A stretch of DNA of 64,000 nucleotides from Mesorhizobium amorphae. Lineage in GTDB: Bacteria; Pseudomonadota; Alphaproteobacteria; Rhizobiales; Rhizobiaceae. Position numbers and translations under genes: made by a program. The notes under the pieces were generated by a model. The model searched no databases and had not been told where the DNA came from. It was given only the letters and a program-made list of their open reading frames with translations. The stretch covers positions 1-64,000 of the forward strand of contig QFNI01000007.1 in assembly GCA_003240775.1 (NCBI GenBank). The letters are read 5' to 3'. The first letter of the stretch is position 1; every line of letters starts with the position of its first letter. Positions 1 through 9,000 of this stretch are shown piece after piece.

Positions 1-188
1 CGGTGGGGCTCGACGGGCTCGCGGGGGGGCGGAGCGTCGAGGGGGGCGCGGGGTTCGGGGGGCCTGGCCGCGCCGCCGCCCGAGCCGAAGCGCAGGAGCG
101 AGTTCTTGGCGAGGCGCTCGCGCGTGGAGCGGTCGAAAGCGTTCACGTCGAGATCCGTGGCGGAGGAATATGGGGGCCTCTCGGCCAT
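1..188 (-). CDS. Partial hypothetical protein, N-terminal 62 residues
   Basis: Reading the minus strand, an ATG at 188 opens a frame that runs without a stop through the window edge. A GGGAG motif precedes it at a fitting distance. The visible part begins MAERPPYSSATDLDVNAFD and becomes rich in Pro, Ala and Arg, as in a disordered cytoplasmic N-terminus. No domain can be recognised. It is divergent from the membrane polysaccharide gene at 294, so it may belong to the same exopolysaccharide locus (for example a chain-length or autokinase protein), but this is only inference from position. The C-terminal remainder lies outside the window. Confidence 0.6.
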   Translation of the reverse strand, partial: MAERPPYSSATDLDVNAFDRSTRERLAKNSLLRFGSGGGAARPPEPRAPLDAPPPREPVEPH

Positions 189-293
189 TTGCCTGGCTCC
201 CGGTGGATGCTGGACGCTGCCTTGCGGAATGGCTTACGCGACGTTCGTTAAGATCGGATTATCCAAGTTCCTGCACTCTGCGGGCTCGCCGGG

Positions 294-1610
294 ATGCGAG
301 CGCGCCTCCCTCAAGACGCGTCCGGACCAGCCGTGAGCATCGCCCTCAAAGATCATTCCCAGGCACAACGAGAGGCCCCGCGGCGGACAGGCGCGGGAAA
401 CGCGGTTCTGCTCGTGCTCTTCTTGTGCGCGGCGTTCGCCTTTCTCCTGCGCTCGGTGGTCTCGCCGCAGATCCTGAACATGGTGGTGACCTACACCGCC
501 GAGGGCGGGTCGTTTCCCGAGAAGCTGCATTTCGGCACCTATGCGGTGTTTTTCGTTCTGGCGCTCGCGCTCACGGTCAGGCCGATCCTGCTGCGGGGCG
601 ACGAGATCCGGCTGTTCAGGGCGACGCTGGGCTACTCGCTCTTCATCGTGGCGCTCGTGCCCTACCTGTTTCTGGCGGGGCGCGCAGGCTCGGCCGGCTT
701 CATCATCGATTCCTATCTCGTGGCCTGCGCGGCGGCCGCGATCATGATCGTGCTGGGCAGCGAGGCGCGGCGCGCGCTCGGCGAGGTGATGCTCGGCATG
801 ATCATCTTGAGCGCGGTGATCGGCATCGCCGAAGCCGTGACGCAGCAGCGCCTCATGCCCTACACGCTGCGCGAGCTGGAATTCCGGCCGATCGGGCTTT
901 CGGCCCATCCGCTCGCGCTCGGCGCGCTGGCTGCGACCGCGATCGGCTTCGTGGTGCTGACGCGCTGGCCGATCTGGGTGCGCGCGCTCTGCATCTTCCT
1001 GCTTTTCGCGGGCACGGCGGCCTCGGGCGCGCGCGCGGCCCTTCTGCTCGCCGCAGCCGAGATCGTGCTTCTTCTGATGCTGGTGCCCCTGCCCGGGCTT
1101 TCGCCGCGACACCAGCGCCAGGCCAAGCTCGTGCTGATGCTCTTGGTGCTCGCGGGGGGTGCCGTGCTGCTCGCGGTGCTGTTTTCGGGCGGGCTCCTCA
1201 ACCGCTTCGGCAACACGATCTTCGACGAGAACTTCTTTGCGCGCGTGACGATCTATCAGGTGTTCGGCCTGGTCGGCTGGAAGGACATCCTTTTCGGCAT
1301 GGACGGCAACGCCCTGCTCGCCATCGTCAACCAGCGGCTCGGCCTGCCCTATATCGAAAGCGCGCCAGTGGTGATCGGCCTCCTGTTCGGCGTGCCGATC
1401 GCGCTCGCGTTCGCGGTGCTGTTCTTCCGCTTCTTCTTCCAGCTCCTGCGCAACGCGCCCCGCCCCGCCTGGATCGGCGCGAGCATCTTTCTGCTGACGG
1501 CCCTGTCCAACAACGCGCTGTCGTCCAAGGCGCCCGACATCCTGATCGTCACCGTGCTGGTGCTGGCATTTCAGAACACGGGCCAGAACACGGGCGTCCG
1601 CAAGGGCTGA
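294..1610 (+). CDS. VpsF-like polysaccharide biosynthesis / O-antigen-ligase-like membrane protein
   Basis: A 438-residue protein with about ten hydrophobic segments separated by short loops, the pattern of Wzy/WaaL-like polysaccharide polymerases and ligases. The arrangement and length match the VpsF family of exopolysaccharide proteins better than classical O-antigen ligases. The likely role is in polymerising or transferring a lipid-linked glycan in the inner membrane. Start: ATG at 294 is used; a GTG at 333 is an in-frame alternative and neither has a clear ribosome site. The gene ends 7 bp before the convergent glycan gene at 1618, and a second protein gene diverges upstream, so this looks like one edge of a polysaccharide cluster. 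Family assignment is by topology and general resemblance only. Confidence 0.72.
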   Translation: MRARLPQDASGPAVSIALKDHSQAQREAPRRTGAGNAVLLVLFLCAAFAFLLRSVVSPQILNMVVTYTAEGGSFPEKLHFGTYAVFFVLALALTVRPILLRGDEIRLFRATLGYSLFIVALVPYLFLAGRAGSAGFIIDSYLVACAAAAIMIVLGSEARRALGEVMLGMIILSAVIGIAEAVTQQRLMPYTLRELEFRPIGLSAHPLALGALAATAIGFVVLTRWPIWVRALCIFLLFAGTAASGARAALLLAAAEIVLLLMLVPLPGLSPRHQRQAKLVLMLLVLAGGAVLLAVLFSGGLLNRFGNTIFDENFFARVTIYQVFGLVGWKDILFGMDGNALLAIVNQRLGLPYIESAPVVIGLLFGVPIALAFAVLFFRFFFQLLRNAPRPAWIGASIFLLTALSNNALSSKAPDILIVTVLVLAFQNTGQNTGVRKG

Positions 1611-1617
1611 GCGAGGC

Positions 1618-3057
1618 TCAGCCCGCGCTGTCGATGGCTTCCACGGCACCCGCGCGGTTGAGCGTGTGGATGCCGCGCCGCGCCCAGGCGGGACCGGGCG
1701 CAATCGGGCGCACCGGGCCGAAGCGCACGGCATGCTCGTCGAGCCCTTCGAGCCGCATCAGGCCGAGCCCGCCGCCATAGGCTTGCGAGCCGTCCTGGAC
1801 CGGCAGGAACACGCCCTCCGCAGTCTGGAGGAAGGCGCCGCCGGGGCGGGCGGCGGAATGGTCGACACGGAGCGGGTTGAGCGGATGCGAGGTCCAGGGG
1901 CCGTGGAGGGCGGGCGCGTGGAAGGCCACCATCGTGTCCGACGCGCTGCCCCAGCCGAAGCGCTCGGTGCCGAAGAGCCAGAAGCGGCCTTCGTGCTCGA
2001 GCAGGGTCGCGTCGTTGATGTCGCGGCCGGCGAGCAGCACGCGCTCGCGCACCCACTGATCGGGAAAGGACCGGGCGCGGTAGAGCACGAGCTCGCGCCC
2101 CGCGGCACTCTCGGGCAGCATGTAGATTTCCCCGCCATGGGCGAAGACCTGCGGGTAGGACAGGTGATGCGGCTCCTCGATCACCACTCTGGGGGTTCCG
2201 AAGCGGCCGTCGGGCCCGAGTTCGGCGACCGACAGCACGCCGCGGCCCGTGGCGTAGGGAAATTCCTCCACGAAGAGGAAGGTGCGGCCCTCGTGGGCGA
2301 ATACGAAGGGGTCGGCATAGAAGCGCGTGCCGTCGTCGGGGAGCACGGTGAAGGGCGGGCCGTCGAGGCGGCCGGTCTCGGCGATGCCGGGGCCCTCGAT
2401 CAGGCGATAAGCGGTCTGCCAGTAGAAGGGGCGCTTGCCGCGGCTGAGCTTTTCGCGCGCGCGGGCCGCGATGCCCCTGGCGAAGAAGGGCGGGTAGTGG
2501 CGGGCAAAGGCCTTGCGCCCCGTCACGGGCGATGCCTGCCCGGCCTCGTCATTCGCGAGGCCGCGCGCGAAGCGGTTCGCGCCATGCACGGCGAGAGACA
2601 CCGCACCGGCCAGGATGTCGTTCGCCAAGCGCGAAAGCCAGACCCGGTCGCTGATCATCGGGCGGCCCTGCGCGACCGTCTTCCCATCGAGGCGCAGGGC
2701 GATCTCGGCCGAGCCGCCGCCGGCCATCACCGCGGCCAGGCCGGCGGCGAGGCTTTCGTGGCCATCGAAGGCGATGCGGAGGGTGGGCTCCGTGCGCGCG
2801 GACGTGCCCGCGAGGTCGATCACGAGATCGGCCGGGGTCGAAGGGGAAGCGGGCGGCGGCGCGCAGGGGCTCGCGAGCGAGGCGCCGAAGCGGCGGCTTT
2901 CGAGCCGCAGCAGGCCGTCGAGTGCGGCCGTCCGTTCCAGCTTCGGCGGCGCGTGCGCGATGGAAACACCGTGGCCCGCGGCTTCGAGGCGCGCGACGAG
3001 CTCGAGCTGCCAGCGGCGGCAGCCCACGGCCGGAAGAACCACCAGGATACGCGTCAA
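1618..3057 (-). CDS. Glucosamine inositolphosphorylceramide transferase-like / GH43-like beta-propeller protein
   Basis: The C-terminal half (about residues 205-470) has repeated motifs typical of five-bladed propellers, such as FYADPFVFAHEGRTFLFVEE, SYPQVFAHGGEIYMLPE and DATLLEHEGRFWLFG. These match the GINT1 N-terminal domain and GH43-like proteins found in bacterial glycan loci. The N-terminal half resembles a formyltransferase/glycosyltransferase-type Rossmann part (TRILVVLPAVG). It probably acts on glycans made by the neighbouring VpsF-like protein, but no substrate can be read. Start: a TTG at 3057 has GAGGG about 10 bases upstream; a TTG at 3081 would add eight residues but has no clear ribosome site. 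Confidence 0.68.
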   Translation of the reverse strand: MTRILVVLPAVGCRRWQLELVARLEAAGHGVSIAHAPPKLERTAALDGLLRLESRRFGASLASPCAPPPASPSTPADLVIDLAGTSARTEPTLRIAFDGHESLAAGLAAVMAGGGSAEIALRLDGKTVAQGRPMISDRVWLSRLANDILAGAVSLAVHGANRFARGLANDEAGQASPVTGRKAFARHYPPFFARGIAARAREKLSRGKRPFYWQTAYRLIEGPGIAETGRLDGPPFTVLPDDGTRFYADPFVFAHEGRTFLFVEEFPYATGRGVLSVAELGPDGRFGTPRVVIEEPHHLSYPQVFAHGGEIYMLPESAAGRELVLYRARSFPDQWVRERVLLAGRDINDATLLEHEGRFWLFGTERFGWGSASDTMVAFHAPALHGPWTSHPLNPLRVDHSAARPGGAFLQTAEGVFLPVQDGSQAYGGGLGLMRLEGLDEHAVRFGPVRPIAPGPAWARRGIHTLNRAGAVEAIDSAG

Positions 3058-3138
3058 CGGCGCTCGACCCTCGCCTGCCAAGGCCCGCCGCCAGCCGGCG
3101 GGCCGTTTCCCGATAGCAGGGCAAAGATGTATGTTCCC

Positions 3139-5673
3139 CTATGAGGGGGACCGGCCCTGCCTGGCGATCAGCCGGCGGATGCGGGCCGCGAGCGCATCGA
3201 CCGAGAACGGCTTGGTGAGCACGTCCATGCCGGGCTCCAACTGGTCTTCGTTGAACAGCGCGTTCTCGGCATAGCCGGTGATGAAGAGCACCTTGAGGTC
3301 GGGGCGCAGGAGGCGGGCGGCGTCGGCCATCTGGCGGCCGTTCATGCCGCCGGGCAGGCCGACATCGGAGATCAGGAGGTCGATGCGGGCGTCGGACTGG
3401 AGCGCGCGCAGGCCCCCCGCGCTGTCGCCCGCTTCAAGCGCCGTGTAGCCCAGCTCGTCCAGCACGGCCGTGACGAGCATCCGCACGGTGGGCTCGTCGT
3501 CCACCACGAGAACGGTCTCGCCGCGCTGCGCGACGGGTGCCGCGCCACCTTGCGCGTTGCCTTCGGCGGCAGCGGTCTCGCCGCGATGGCGGGGCAGGTA
3601 GATGCGCACGGTGGTGCCGCGGCCCAACTCGGACGCGATGCGGACCTGCCCGCCCGACTGCTGGGCGAAGCCGTAGATCATCGACAGGCCGAGGCCCGTG
3701 CCCTGGCCCAGGGGCTTGGTGGTGAAGAAGGGGTCGAAGGCCTTCGCCGTCACCTCGGCCGACATGCCCGCACCCGTGTCGGACACGCCGAGCGAAAGAT
3801 ACTCGCCCGGTTCGAGCTCGTGGCGGGCGGCATCCTCGCTGTGGAAGGTGCGGTTCTCGGTCTCGATGGTGATGGTGCCACCGTCGGGCATGGCGTCGCG
3901 CGCGTTGATGCAGAGGTTGAGCAGCGCGTTTTCGAGCTGAGAGGGGTCGACGAGCGCGGTCCAGAGATCGGATGCGGCGCGCGTTTCCACACGGATGCCC
4001 GGCCCCACCGTGCGGCGGATGAGGTCGAGCATGTCGGCCACCAGGGCGTTCACGCTGATGGCCTTGGGCGCGAGCGTCTGGCGGCGCGAAAACGCGAGCA
4101 GGCGATGGGTGAGGGCTGCCGCGCGCTTGGTCGCGTCCTGCGCGGCCGACAGATAACGCGCCACCTCGCCCACGCGGTTCTGCTCGATGCGGCGGCCCAT
4201 CAGCTCCAGGCTGCCGGAGATGCCGGCGAGAAGGTTGTTGAAGTCGTGCGCGAGGCCGCCCGTCAACTGGCCGACCGCTTCCATCTTCTGCGACTGGCGC
4301 AGCGCTTCCTCCGCGCGCATCAGTTCGGCCGTGCGCTCGGCCACCCGCTGCTCCAGCGTTTCGGTCATGCCGCGCAGCATGGTGATGGCGCGGTCGCGCT
4401 CGGCTTCCACCGCGCGGCGCTCGCCGACATCGATCAGCACGCCGGGGAAGGTCTGGGGCGTGCCGTCGGGCGCGTGGTCGACCCGGCCGTTGGCCTCGAT
4501 CCAGTGATAAAGCCCGTCCGTGCGGCGCACGCGATACTGGTGGGCATAGGCGCCGCCGCGCGCGACCACCTCGTCGATGGCCTCGATCAGGCCCGCGCGG
4601 TCTTCCGGGTGCACGGTCGCGATCACCTGGGCGAGGCTGAGGCCGGAGCGGCCGAGTGCGGGATCGAGCCCGAAGCTGCGGGCAAAGGCCTCGTCCACGG
4701 TGAAGCGGTCGGTGGGCAGGTCCCAGTGCCAGGTTCCCGTGATGGCGCCGGCGGCAAGCGCGAGCTGCACCCGGTCCACATTGGCGCGCGCGACGGCCTC
4801 GCTTTCGCGCAGGCGGTTCTCGGCCTCCTTTCGCGCGGTGATGTCGCGAAACAGCACGGAAACCTGGCGGCGGCTCGGCGGCTCGACGCGCGAGGCGGAA
4901 ACCTCGATGAAGCGGCCGACGGCCTTGAAATGCCGCTCGAAACGGATGGGCTCGCCGGTGCGGAGCACGCCGCCATAGAGTTCGGCCCAGCCGTCGGCCT
5001 CGCCGGGCGCTATCTCGCGCAGCGTCTTGCCGACCACATCGGGAATGCCGGTGTGGCGCCCGTAGCCGGGATTGGCCTCGACGTGGACGTAGTCGCCCAA
5101 GGGCCCGTGCGGGCCGTCGAAGAACTCGATGATGCAGAAACCGTCGTCGATGGCGTCGAACAAGGCGCGGTAGCGCTCCTCGCTCGCGCGCAGCCGCACT
5201 TCGGTTTCTTCGAGCGCGCGCTGGGCCAGGTGCTCGGGGGTGCGGTCGCGCACGATCCGCAGAAAGCCCAGATGCGCGCCGCCTTCGTCGCGCAGCGGCA
5301 TGATCTCGCCAGACGCGAAGAAGCGCGAGCCGTCCTTGCGCAGGTGCCAGCGCTCGTCGCGCGAGCGCCCGTCCTGGAGCGAAAGCCGCTTTTCGGTCGC
5401 GACGCGTCCGCTTTCGCGGTCCTCGGGCGTGAACAGCTCGGCGGCGGGGCGACCGAGCATCTCGGACGCGCTCCAGCCGAACACGTTTTCCGCGCCCGTG
5501 TTCCAGTCGGTGACGAGGCCCTCGCGGTTGGTCGCGATGATGGCCACCTCCACCGCGCTCGCGATCACCGCGCGCAGGTGGCGGGCGGTGTGCTCGGGCC
5601 GGATCCGGTCGACGGGGGATGGGGCTTGTTCGGCGGGCTCAGGTGACGATGGGGCGGAAGAAAGATTCTGCAT
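3139..5673 (-). CDS. Soluble hybrid sensor histidine kinase (3 PAS, HisKA, HATPase_c, REC)
   Basis: An 844-residue two-component protein with no membrane segment. Three PAS domains occupy roughly residues 30-150, 165-285 and 300-420 (motifs GLVTDWNTGAENVFGWSA and GLYHWIEANGR). A coiled linker leads to the dimerisation/phosphoacceptor domain with GGLAHDFNNLLAG, where His is the autophosphorylation site. The ATPase core has LLNLCINARDAMPDGG (N box), VSDTGAGM (G1) and TGLGLSMIYGF (G2). A C-terminal receiver carries LLISDVGLPGGMNG with the phosphoacceptor Asp. Such kinases sense cytoplasmic signals and autophosphorylate. It is divergent from the c-di-GMP enzyme at 5911 across a 237-bp spacer, so the two may be co-regulated. 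The stimulus is unknown. Confidence 0.93.
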   Translation of the reverse strand: MQNLSSAPSSPEPAEQAPSPVDRIRPEHTARHLRAVIASAVEVAIIATNREGLVTDWNTGAENVFGWSASEMLGRPAAELFTPEDRESGRVATEKRLSLQDGRSRDERWHLRKDGSRFFASGEIMPLRDEGGAHLGFLRIVRDRTPEHLAQRALEETEVRLRASEERYRALFDAIDDGFCIIEFFDGPHGPLGDYVHVEANPGYGRHTGIPDVVGKTLREIAPGEADGWAELYGGVLRTGEPIRFERHFKAVGRFIEVSASRVEPPSRRQVSVLFRDITARKEAENRLRESEAVARANVDRVQLALAAGAITGTWHWDLPTDRFTVDEAFARSFGLDPALGRSGLSLAQVIATVHPEDRAGLIEAIDEVVARGGAYAHQYRVRRTDGLYHWIEANGRVDHAPDGTPQTFPGVLIDVGERRAVEAERDRAITMLRGMTETLEQRVAERTAELMRAEEALRQSQKMEAVGQLTGGLAHDFNNLLAGISGSLELMGRRIEQNRVGEVARYLSAAQDATKRAAALTHRLLAFSRRQTLAPKAISVNALVADMLDLIRRTVGPGIRVETRAASDLWTALVDPSQLENALLNLCINARDAMPDGGTITIETENRTFHSEDAARHELEPGEYLSLGVSDTGAGMSAEVTAKAFDPFFTTKPLGQGTGLGLSMIYGFAQQSGGQVRIASELGRGTTVRIYLPRHRGETAAAEGNAQGGAAPVAQRGETVLVVDDEPTVRMLVTAVLDELGYTALEAGDSAGGLRALQSDARIDLLISDVGLPGGMNGRQMADAARLLRPDLKVLFITGYAENALFNEDQLEPGMDVLTKPFSVDALAARIRRLIARQGRSPS

Positions 5674-5910
5674 TTCCTGAAGGCTGAAGGCTGGCGCGGT
5701 GTCGCTTGCGGGGTTCGGACGCGTTCCATCTAGCCTCCCGCCGGGCGGTGGGGAGAATGGTCACGGGGATTTGCAATCGCAAGCAAAAATCATCCCCGCC
5801 GCACAGGCATGAATTCCTTTCGGCGACGCCATGCCGGTCGGGCCTTCGCAGCAAAGTCTTTACCCAACTCCTTAGCGAAAGCGCAGCAAGGTTGCGGGTA
5901 TCGAGGGCGA

Positions 5911-8271
5911 ATGGACCAGCTACTGCTCCACATTGCAGCCGATCACCTGCCGGGCTTCGCAGCCGCGGCGATCGCCGTGTCGCTCGTGGGCTCCTGGCTG
6001 CTGGTCGGCCTTCTCCGCCGCGCAAGCCGCACCACGGGCCGCATCAGGCTGCTCTGGGCGCTGTCGGCCATAGCCATCGCGGGCGTGATGGCGTGGACCA
6101 CCCATTTCCTCGCCATGCTCGGCTACCGCCCGGACGTGCTCGTGGAATATGCGATCGGGCGCACGATGCTGTCCTTCGCCATCGGCGTGCTCGCGGTGGG
6201 CCTGCCGCTCGCGGCCGCCGCCTACGCGCAGGCCGACAGCACCCGCATCGCGCTGGGCAGCCTGGCGGGCCTGGGCATCGGGGCGATGCACTTCACCGGC
6301 ATGTCGGCCATGGTGGGCTGCGAGCAATTGCACGAATGGCCGGCCGTGGTCGCGAGCTTCGTGGTGGGGGCCACCTGCTACGGCACCGCCATGGCGCTGA
6401 CAGGGCGCTTCCATTCGCGCACGGTCAAGGCCACGCTGCTCGCGGGAGGCGTGCTCGCCGTGCATTTCATCGGCGTTTCCGGCGTGACGCTGGTGCCGGT
6501 CGCGCAGATGCCCAAGCCCTCCCACCTCAACACGCTTCTGAGCGTTTTGACCGCGGGCGGCGCCTTGGTGCTGTTCATGGGGGCGTTCGCCTCGCTTCTC
6601 GCCTCCAAGCGCTTCCGCGTCCAGGAGCGCGCGCATGCGACGATCCTCGCGACCGCGCTCGACAACATGTCGAACGGGCTGATCTTCATCGGCCGCGACG
6701 AGCGGCTGCGGCTCTTCAACGAGCGCTTCCTGAAGCTCTTCAACCTGCCCCATGACGGGGTGTGGCGGGGCATGCCGACCGGCGAGATGATCGAGGTCCT
6801 CGGCCGCGCCAACAACTGGGACGAGGAGGAGCGCGAGCGCGTCAGGCGCCGGATGGCGGAGCGCATGCGCCTCACGAGCTCGGAAACGGTGGAATACCGC
6901 TTCGGCGACAACCGCGTGCTGGAGATCGTTTCGGGCCCCGTCGAGGACGGCATCGTCCTGACCTTCGACGACAAGACCACCGAGCGCCTGGCGCAGAGCC
7001 AGATCTCGCACATGGCCTATCACGACCCGCTGACGGGCCTCGCCAACCGGCGCGCGCTGCAGGAGCGCATGGAGGACGGCATCCGGGCGGGACAGCGCCT
7101 CAAGCTCCTCCTGATCGACCTCGACCGCTTCAAGAACGTGAACGACACCTTCGGCCACAAGGTGGGCGACATGCTGCTCGTGGAGGTGGCCCAGCGCCTG
7201 CGCTCCGCCCTCGGGCCCGGCGGGTTCGCGGCGCGCATCGGCGGCGACGAGATGGCCGCCATCGTGCCGGGCGACCTCGCGGAAGCGCAGGCCGTGGCAG
7301 ACGCACTCGTGGAAACGGTGGGGCTGCCCTTCGTGATCGGCGATCTCACGCTCGTCATCGGCTGCTCGATCGGCATGTGCTGCACGGACGAGGCGGGCGA
7401 CGTGGCCGGGCTCGTGCAGCGCGCCGATCTCGCGCTCTACGAATCCAAGCGCCGCGGGCGCGGCCAGGTGTCGTGCTACCAGCCGGGCATGATGGAAGAG
7501 GTGGTCGCCCGCCGCAGGCTCGAATTCGACATCCAGGCGGCCCTCGACGAGAACCAGTTCCACCTGGCCTTCCAGCCGGTGTTCTGCCTGGCCTCGAGCC
7601 GGGTGGTCGGCTACGAGGCGCTGATCCGCTGGGAGCACCCCACCCGCGGCAGCATCCCGCCCGAAGACTTCATCCCGCTCGCGGAGGAGACCGGGCAGAT
7701 CATCGCGATCGGGCAGTGGGTGCTGGATGCGGCCTGCCGGGAAGCCTTGAACTGGCCGCGCTCGTTCCATGTGGCCGTGAACGTCTCGCCCGTGCAGCTT
7801 CGCTCGCCGCTGTTCGTGGCGCATGCGGTGGGCGCGCTCGACAAAAGCGGGCTCGCGCCCCACCGGCTCGAGATCGAGCTGACGGAAACCGCACTCGTGT
7901 CCGACGGGCAGGCGGTGGCCCACATCCTCGAAGGCCTGCGCGCGCTCGGCATCCGCATCGCCATGGACGATTTCGGCACGGGCTATTCCTCGTTCGCGCA
8001 CCTGCGTGACTTCCCCATCGACCGCATCAAGATCGACCGCTCCTTCGTGGCGCGCGCCCCCGAAGACCGCCATGCGCTCGCCGTGCTGCGCGCCATCACC
8101 CAGCTCGGCCGCGACATGGGCGTGCCGACGCTGGCCGAAGGCGTGGAAACGCATGCGCAGCTCGACCTCCTTCGCCGGCTCGGCTGCGACCACGTGCAGG
8201 GCTATCTGATCGGCCGGCCCCGGCGCTCGGCGAGCACGGGGGCGCTGGTGGTGGCGGTGAGCGCGCGCTAG
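5911..8271 (+). CDS. MHYT-PAS-GGDEF-EAL membrane c-di-GMP turnover protein
   Basis: Start at ATG 5911 (MDQLLLHI) follows GAGGG; a longer frame from 5809 is unlikely. The 786-residue protein begins with seven membrane segments containing the MHYT signature in three repeats (TTHFLAML, GAMHFTGMSAM, AVHFIGVSG), a sensor thought to bind a metal or gas. A PAS domain (DNMSNGLIFIGRDERL) follows. The cyclase domain has GGDEM instead of GGDEF; the four catalytic positions are kept but the final Phe is changed and there is no RxxD inhibitory site, so activity is uncertain. The phosphodiesterase domain is intact (YEALIRWEHP, MDDFGTGYSSF, KIDRSF), so net c-di-GMP hydrolysis is plausible. Confidence 0.94.
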   Translation: MDQLLLHIAADHLPGFAAAAIAVSLVGSWLLVGLLRRASRTTGRIRLLWALSAIAIAGVMAWTTHFLAMLGYRPDVLVEYAIGRTMLSFAIGVLAVGLPLAAAAYAQADSTRIALGSLAGLGIGAMHFTGMSAMVGCEQLHEWPAVVASFVVGATCYGTAMALTGRFHSRTVKATLLAGGVLAVHFIGVSGVTLVPVAQMPKPSHLNTLLSVLTAGGALVLFMGAFASLLASKRFRVQERAHATILATALDNMSNGLIFIGRDERLRLFNERFLKLFNLPHDGVWRGMPTGEMIEVLGRANNWDEEERERVRRRMAERMRLTSSETVEYRFGDNRVLEIVSGPVEDGIVLTFDDKTTERLAQSQISHMAYHDPLTGLANRRALQERMEDGIRAGQRLKLLLIDLDRFKNVNDTFGHKVGDMLLVEVAQRLRSALGPGGFAARIGGDEMAAIVPGDLAEAQAVADALVETVGLPFVIGDLTLVIGCSIGMCCTDEAGDVAGLVQRADLALYESKRRGRGQVSCYQPGMMEEVVARRRLEFDIQAALDENQFHLAFQPVFCLASSRVVGYEALIRWEHPTRGSIPPEDFIPLAEETGQIIAIGQWVLDAACREALNWPRSFHVAVNVSPVQLRSPLFVAHAVGALDKSGLAPHRLEIELTETALVSDGQAVAHILEGLRALGIRIAMDDFGTGYSSFAHLRDFPIDRIKIDRSFVARAPEDRHALAVLRAITQLGRDMGVPTLAEGVETHAQLDLLRRLGCDHVQGYLIGRPRRSASTGALVVAVSAR

Positions 8272-8355
8272 GGAGCGGCTGAGCCCGCCCTCCAGTTCGG
8301 AGCAAGCGAGCCCGGCTAGGAACCGGCTCGACTTGGGTTTCGACGGAGAAGTCTC

Positions 8356-8688
8356 GTGGCACAACGGGTGATGGGCTTGAGGGCGCGCTGGGCCCGGCGG
8401 CGCGAGGAGCGCGCGGGCAAGCGCATGGCGCTGCGGCTCGCGCTGTTTCTGGCGGCCGTGATCGCCCTGCCCTTCCTGGTCTGGCAGTTCGAGCTCTTCC
8501 GCGTGCTCGGCCCGACCGAATCCACCGAGGCGCTGCTCGCCAAATGCGAGAACCTTGACGAGACGCTGGCCAAGGTCGAGCGCTCGGCGGGCGGCACGGT
8601 GGGCGTGACGCGCGACCAGCTCGAAGGCCGCATCTCCGAATGCGACGAGATGGGCGTCGAGCTGACCACGGGCTCGGTGGGCGAATAA
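8356..8688 (+). CDS. Small single-pass membrane protein, hypothetical
   Basis: A 110-residue protein starting with GTG at 8356 after GGAGAAG. It has a very basic N-terminus, one hydrophobic segment at about residues 26-45 (ALRLALFLAAVIALPFLVW) and an acidic, probably soluble C-terminal tail with two Cys (AKCENL, ISECDE). The positive-inside rule suggests the tail is periplasmic. No family is recognised. It lies 84 bp after the MHYT protein on the same strand and may be read through from it. Confidence 0.68.
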   Translation: MAQRVMGLRARWARRREERAGKRMALRLALFLAAVIALPFLVWQFELFRVLGPTESTEALLAKCENLDETLAKVERSAGGTVGVTRDQLEGRISECDEMGVELTTGSVGE

Positions 8689-8690
8689 GG

Positions 8691-8714
8691 GAGGGGCGAA
8701 CCCAGCCGCCCCTC
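8691..8714 (+). terminator. GC-rich hairpin after the small membrane protein gene
   Basis: An 8-bp perfect stem (GAGGGGCG pairing with CGCCCCTC) with an 8-base loop sits 3 bp after the stop codon at 8688. There is no T-run after it, so it may slow or end transcription or protect the 3' end rather than act as a classical intrinsic terminator. Confidence 0.4.
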
Positions 8715-8725
8715 GCGCATTACCC

Positions 8726-8741
8726 CTCCTCACACGAGGAG
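8726..8741 (+). promoter_or_regulatory. Hairpin covering the ribosome site of the 8749 gene
   Basis: CTCCTC at 8726-8731 is complementary to GAGGAG at 8736-8741, with ACAC as the loop. GAGGAG is the Shine-Dalgarno sequence of the ATG at 8749, so a local 6-bp stem would hide it. This could give structure-controlled translation; no experimental support is visible. Confidence 0.35.
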
Positions 8742-8748
8742 TTCCGCC

Positions 8749-8928
8749 ATGACCGACAAACCGAAGCCCGACACCAAGAAGGGCGCGCTGGGCGAAGCGC
8801 TGCACGGGCTTGCGAGCGAGCTCGGCGTGGCCCAGCCGCAGAACGTGGAAGAGGTGCAGAAGGGCCAGGGCCGCCCGGCCTCCTCCACCGGCGCGCAGAC
8901 CACGGATTCCGGCGCGACCGAGCCCTGA
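8749..8928 (+). CDS. Small disordered protein, 59 residues, hypothetical
   Basis: ATG at 8749 with an excellent ribosome site GAGGAG opens a 59-residue frame ending at 8928. The sequence is hydrophilic and rich in Lys, Pro, Gly, Gln and Thr (MTDKPKPDTKKGALGEALHG at the start), has no Cys or Trp and no membrane segment, and looks partly disordered apart from a possible short helix around ALGEALHGLASELG. No family is recognised. The strong ribosome site and codon use like its neighbours support it as real. Its ribosome site lies in the 3' arm of a hairpin. Confidence 0.6.
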   Translation: MTDKPKPDTKKGALGEALHGLASELGVAQPQNVEEVQKGQGRPASSTGAQTTDSGATEP

Positions 8929-9000
8929 TCGATGGCAAGCGCCGCAGACAGCCCGGATCTTTCGCGCTAGGCTCACGCTCTCGAACAGGGAGACAGGCAG

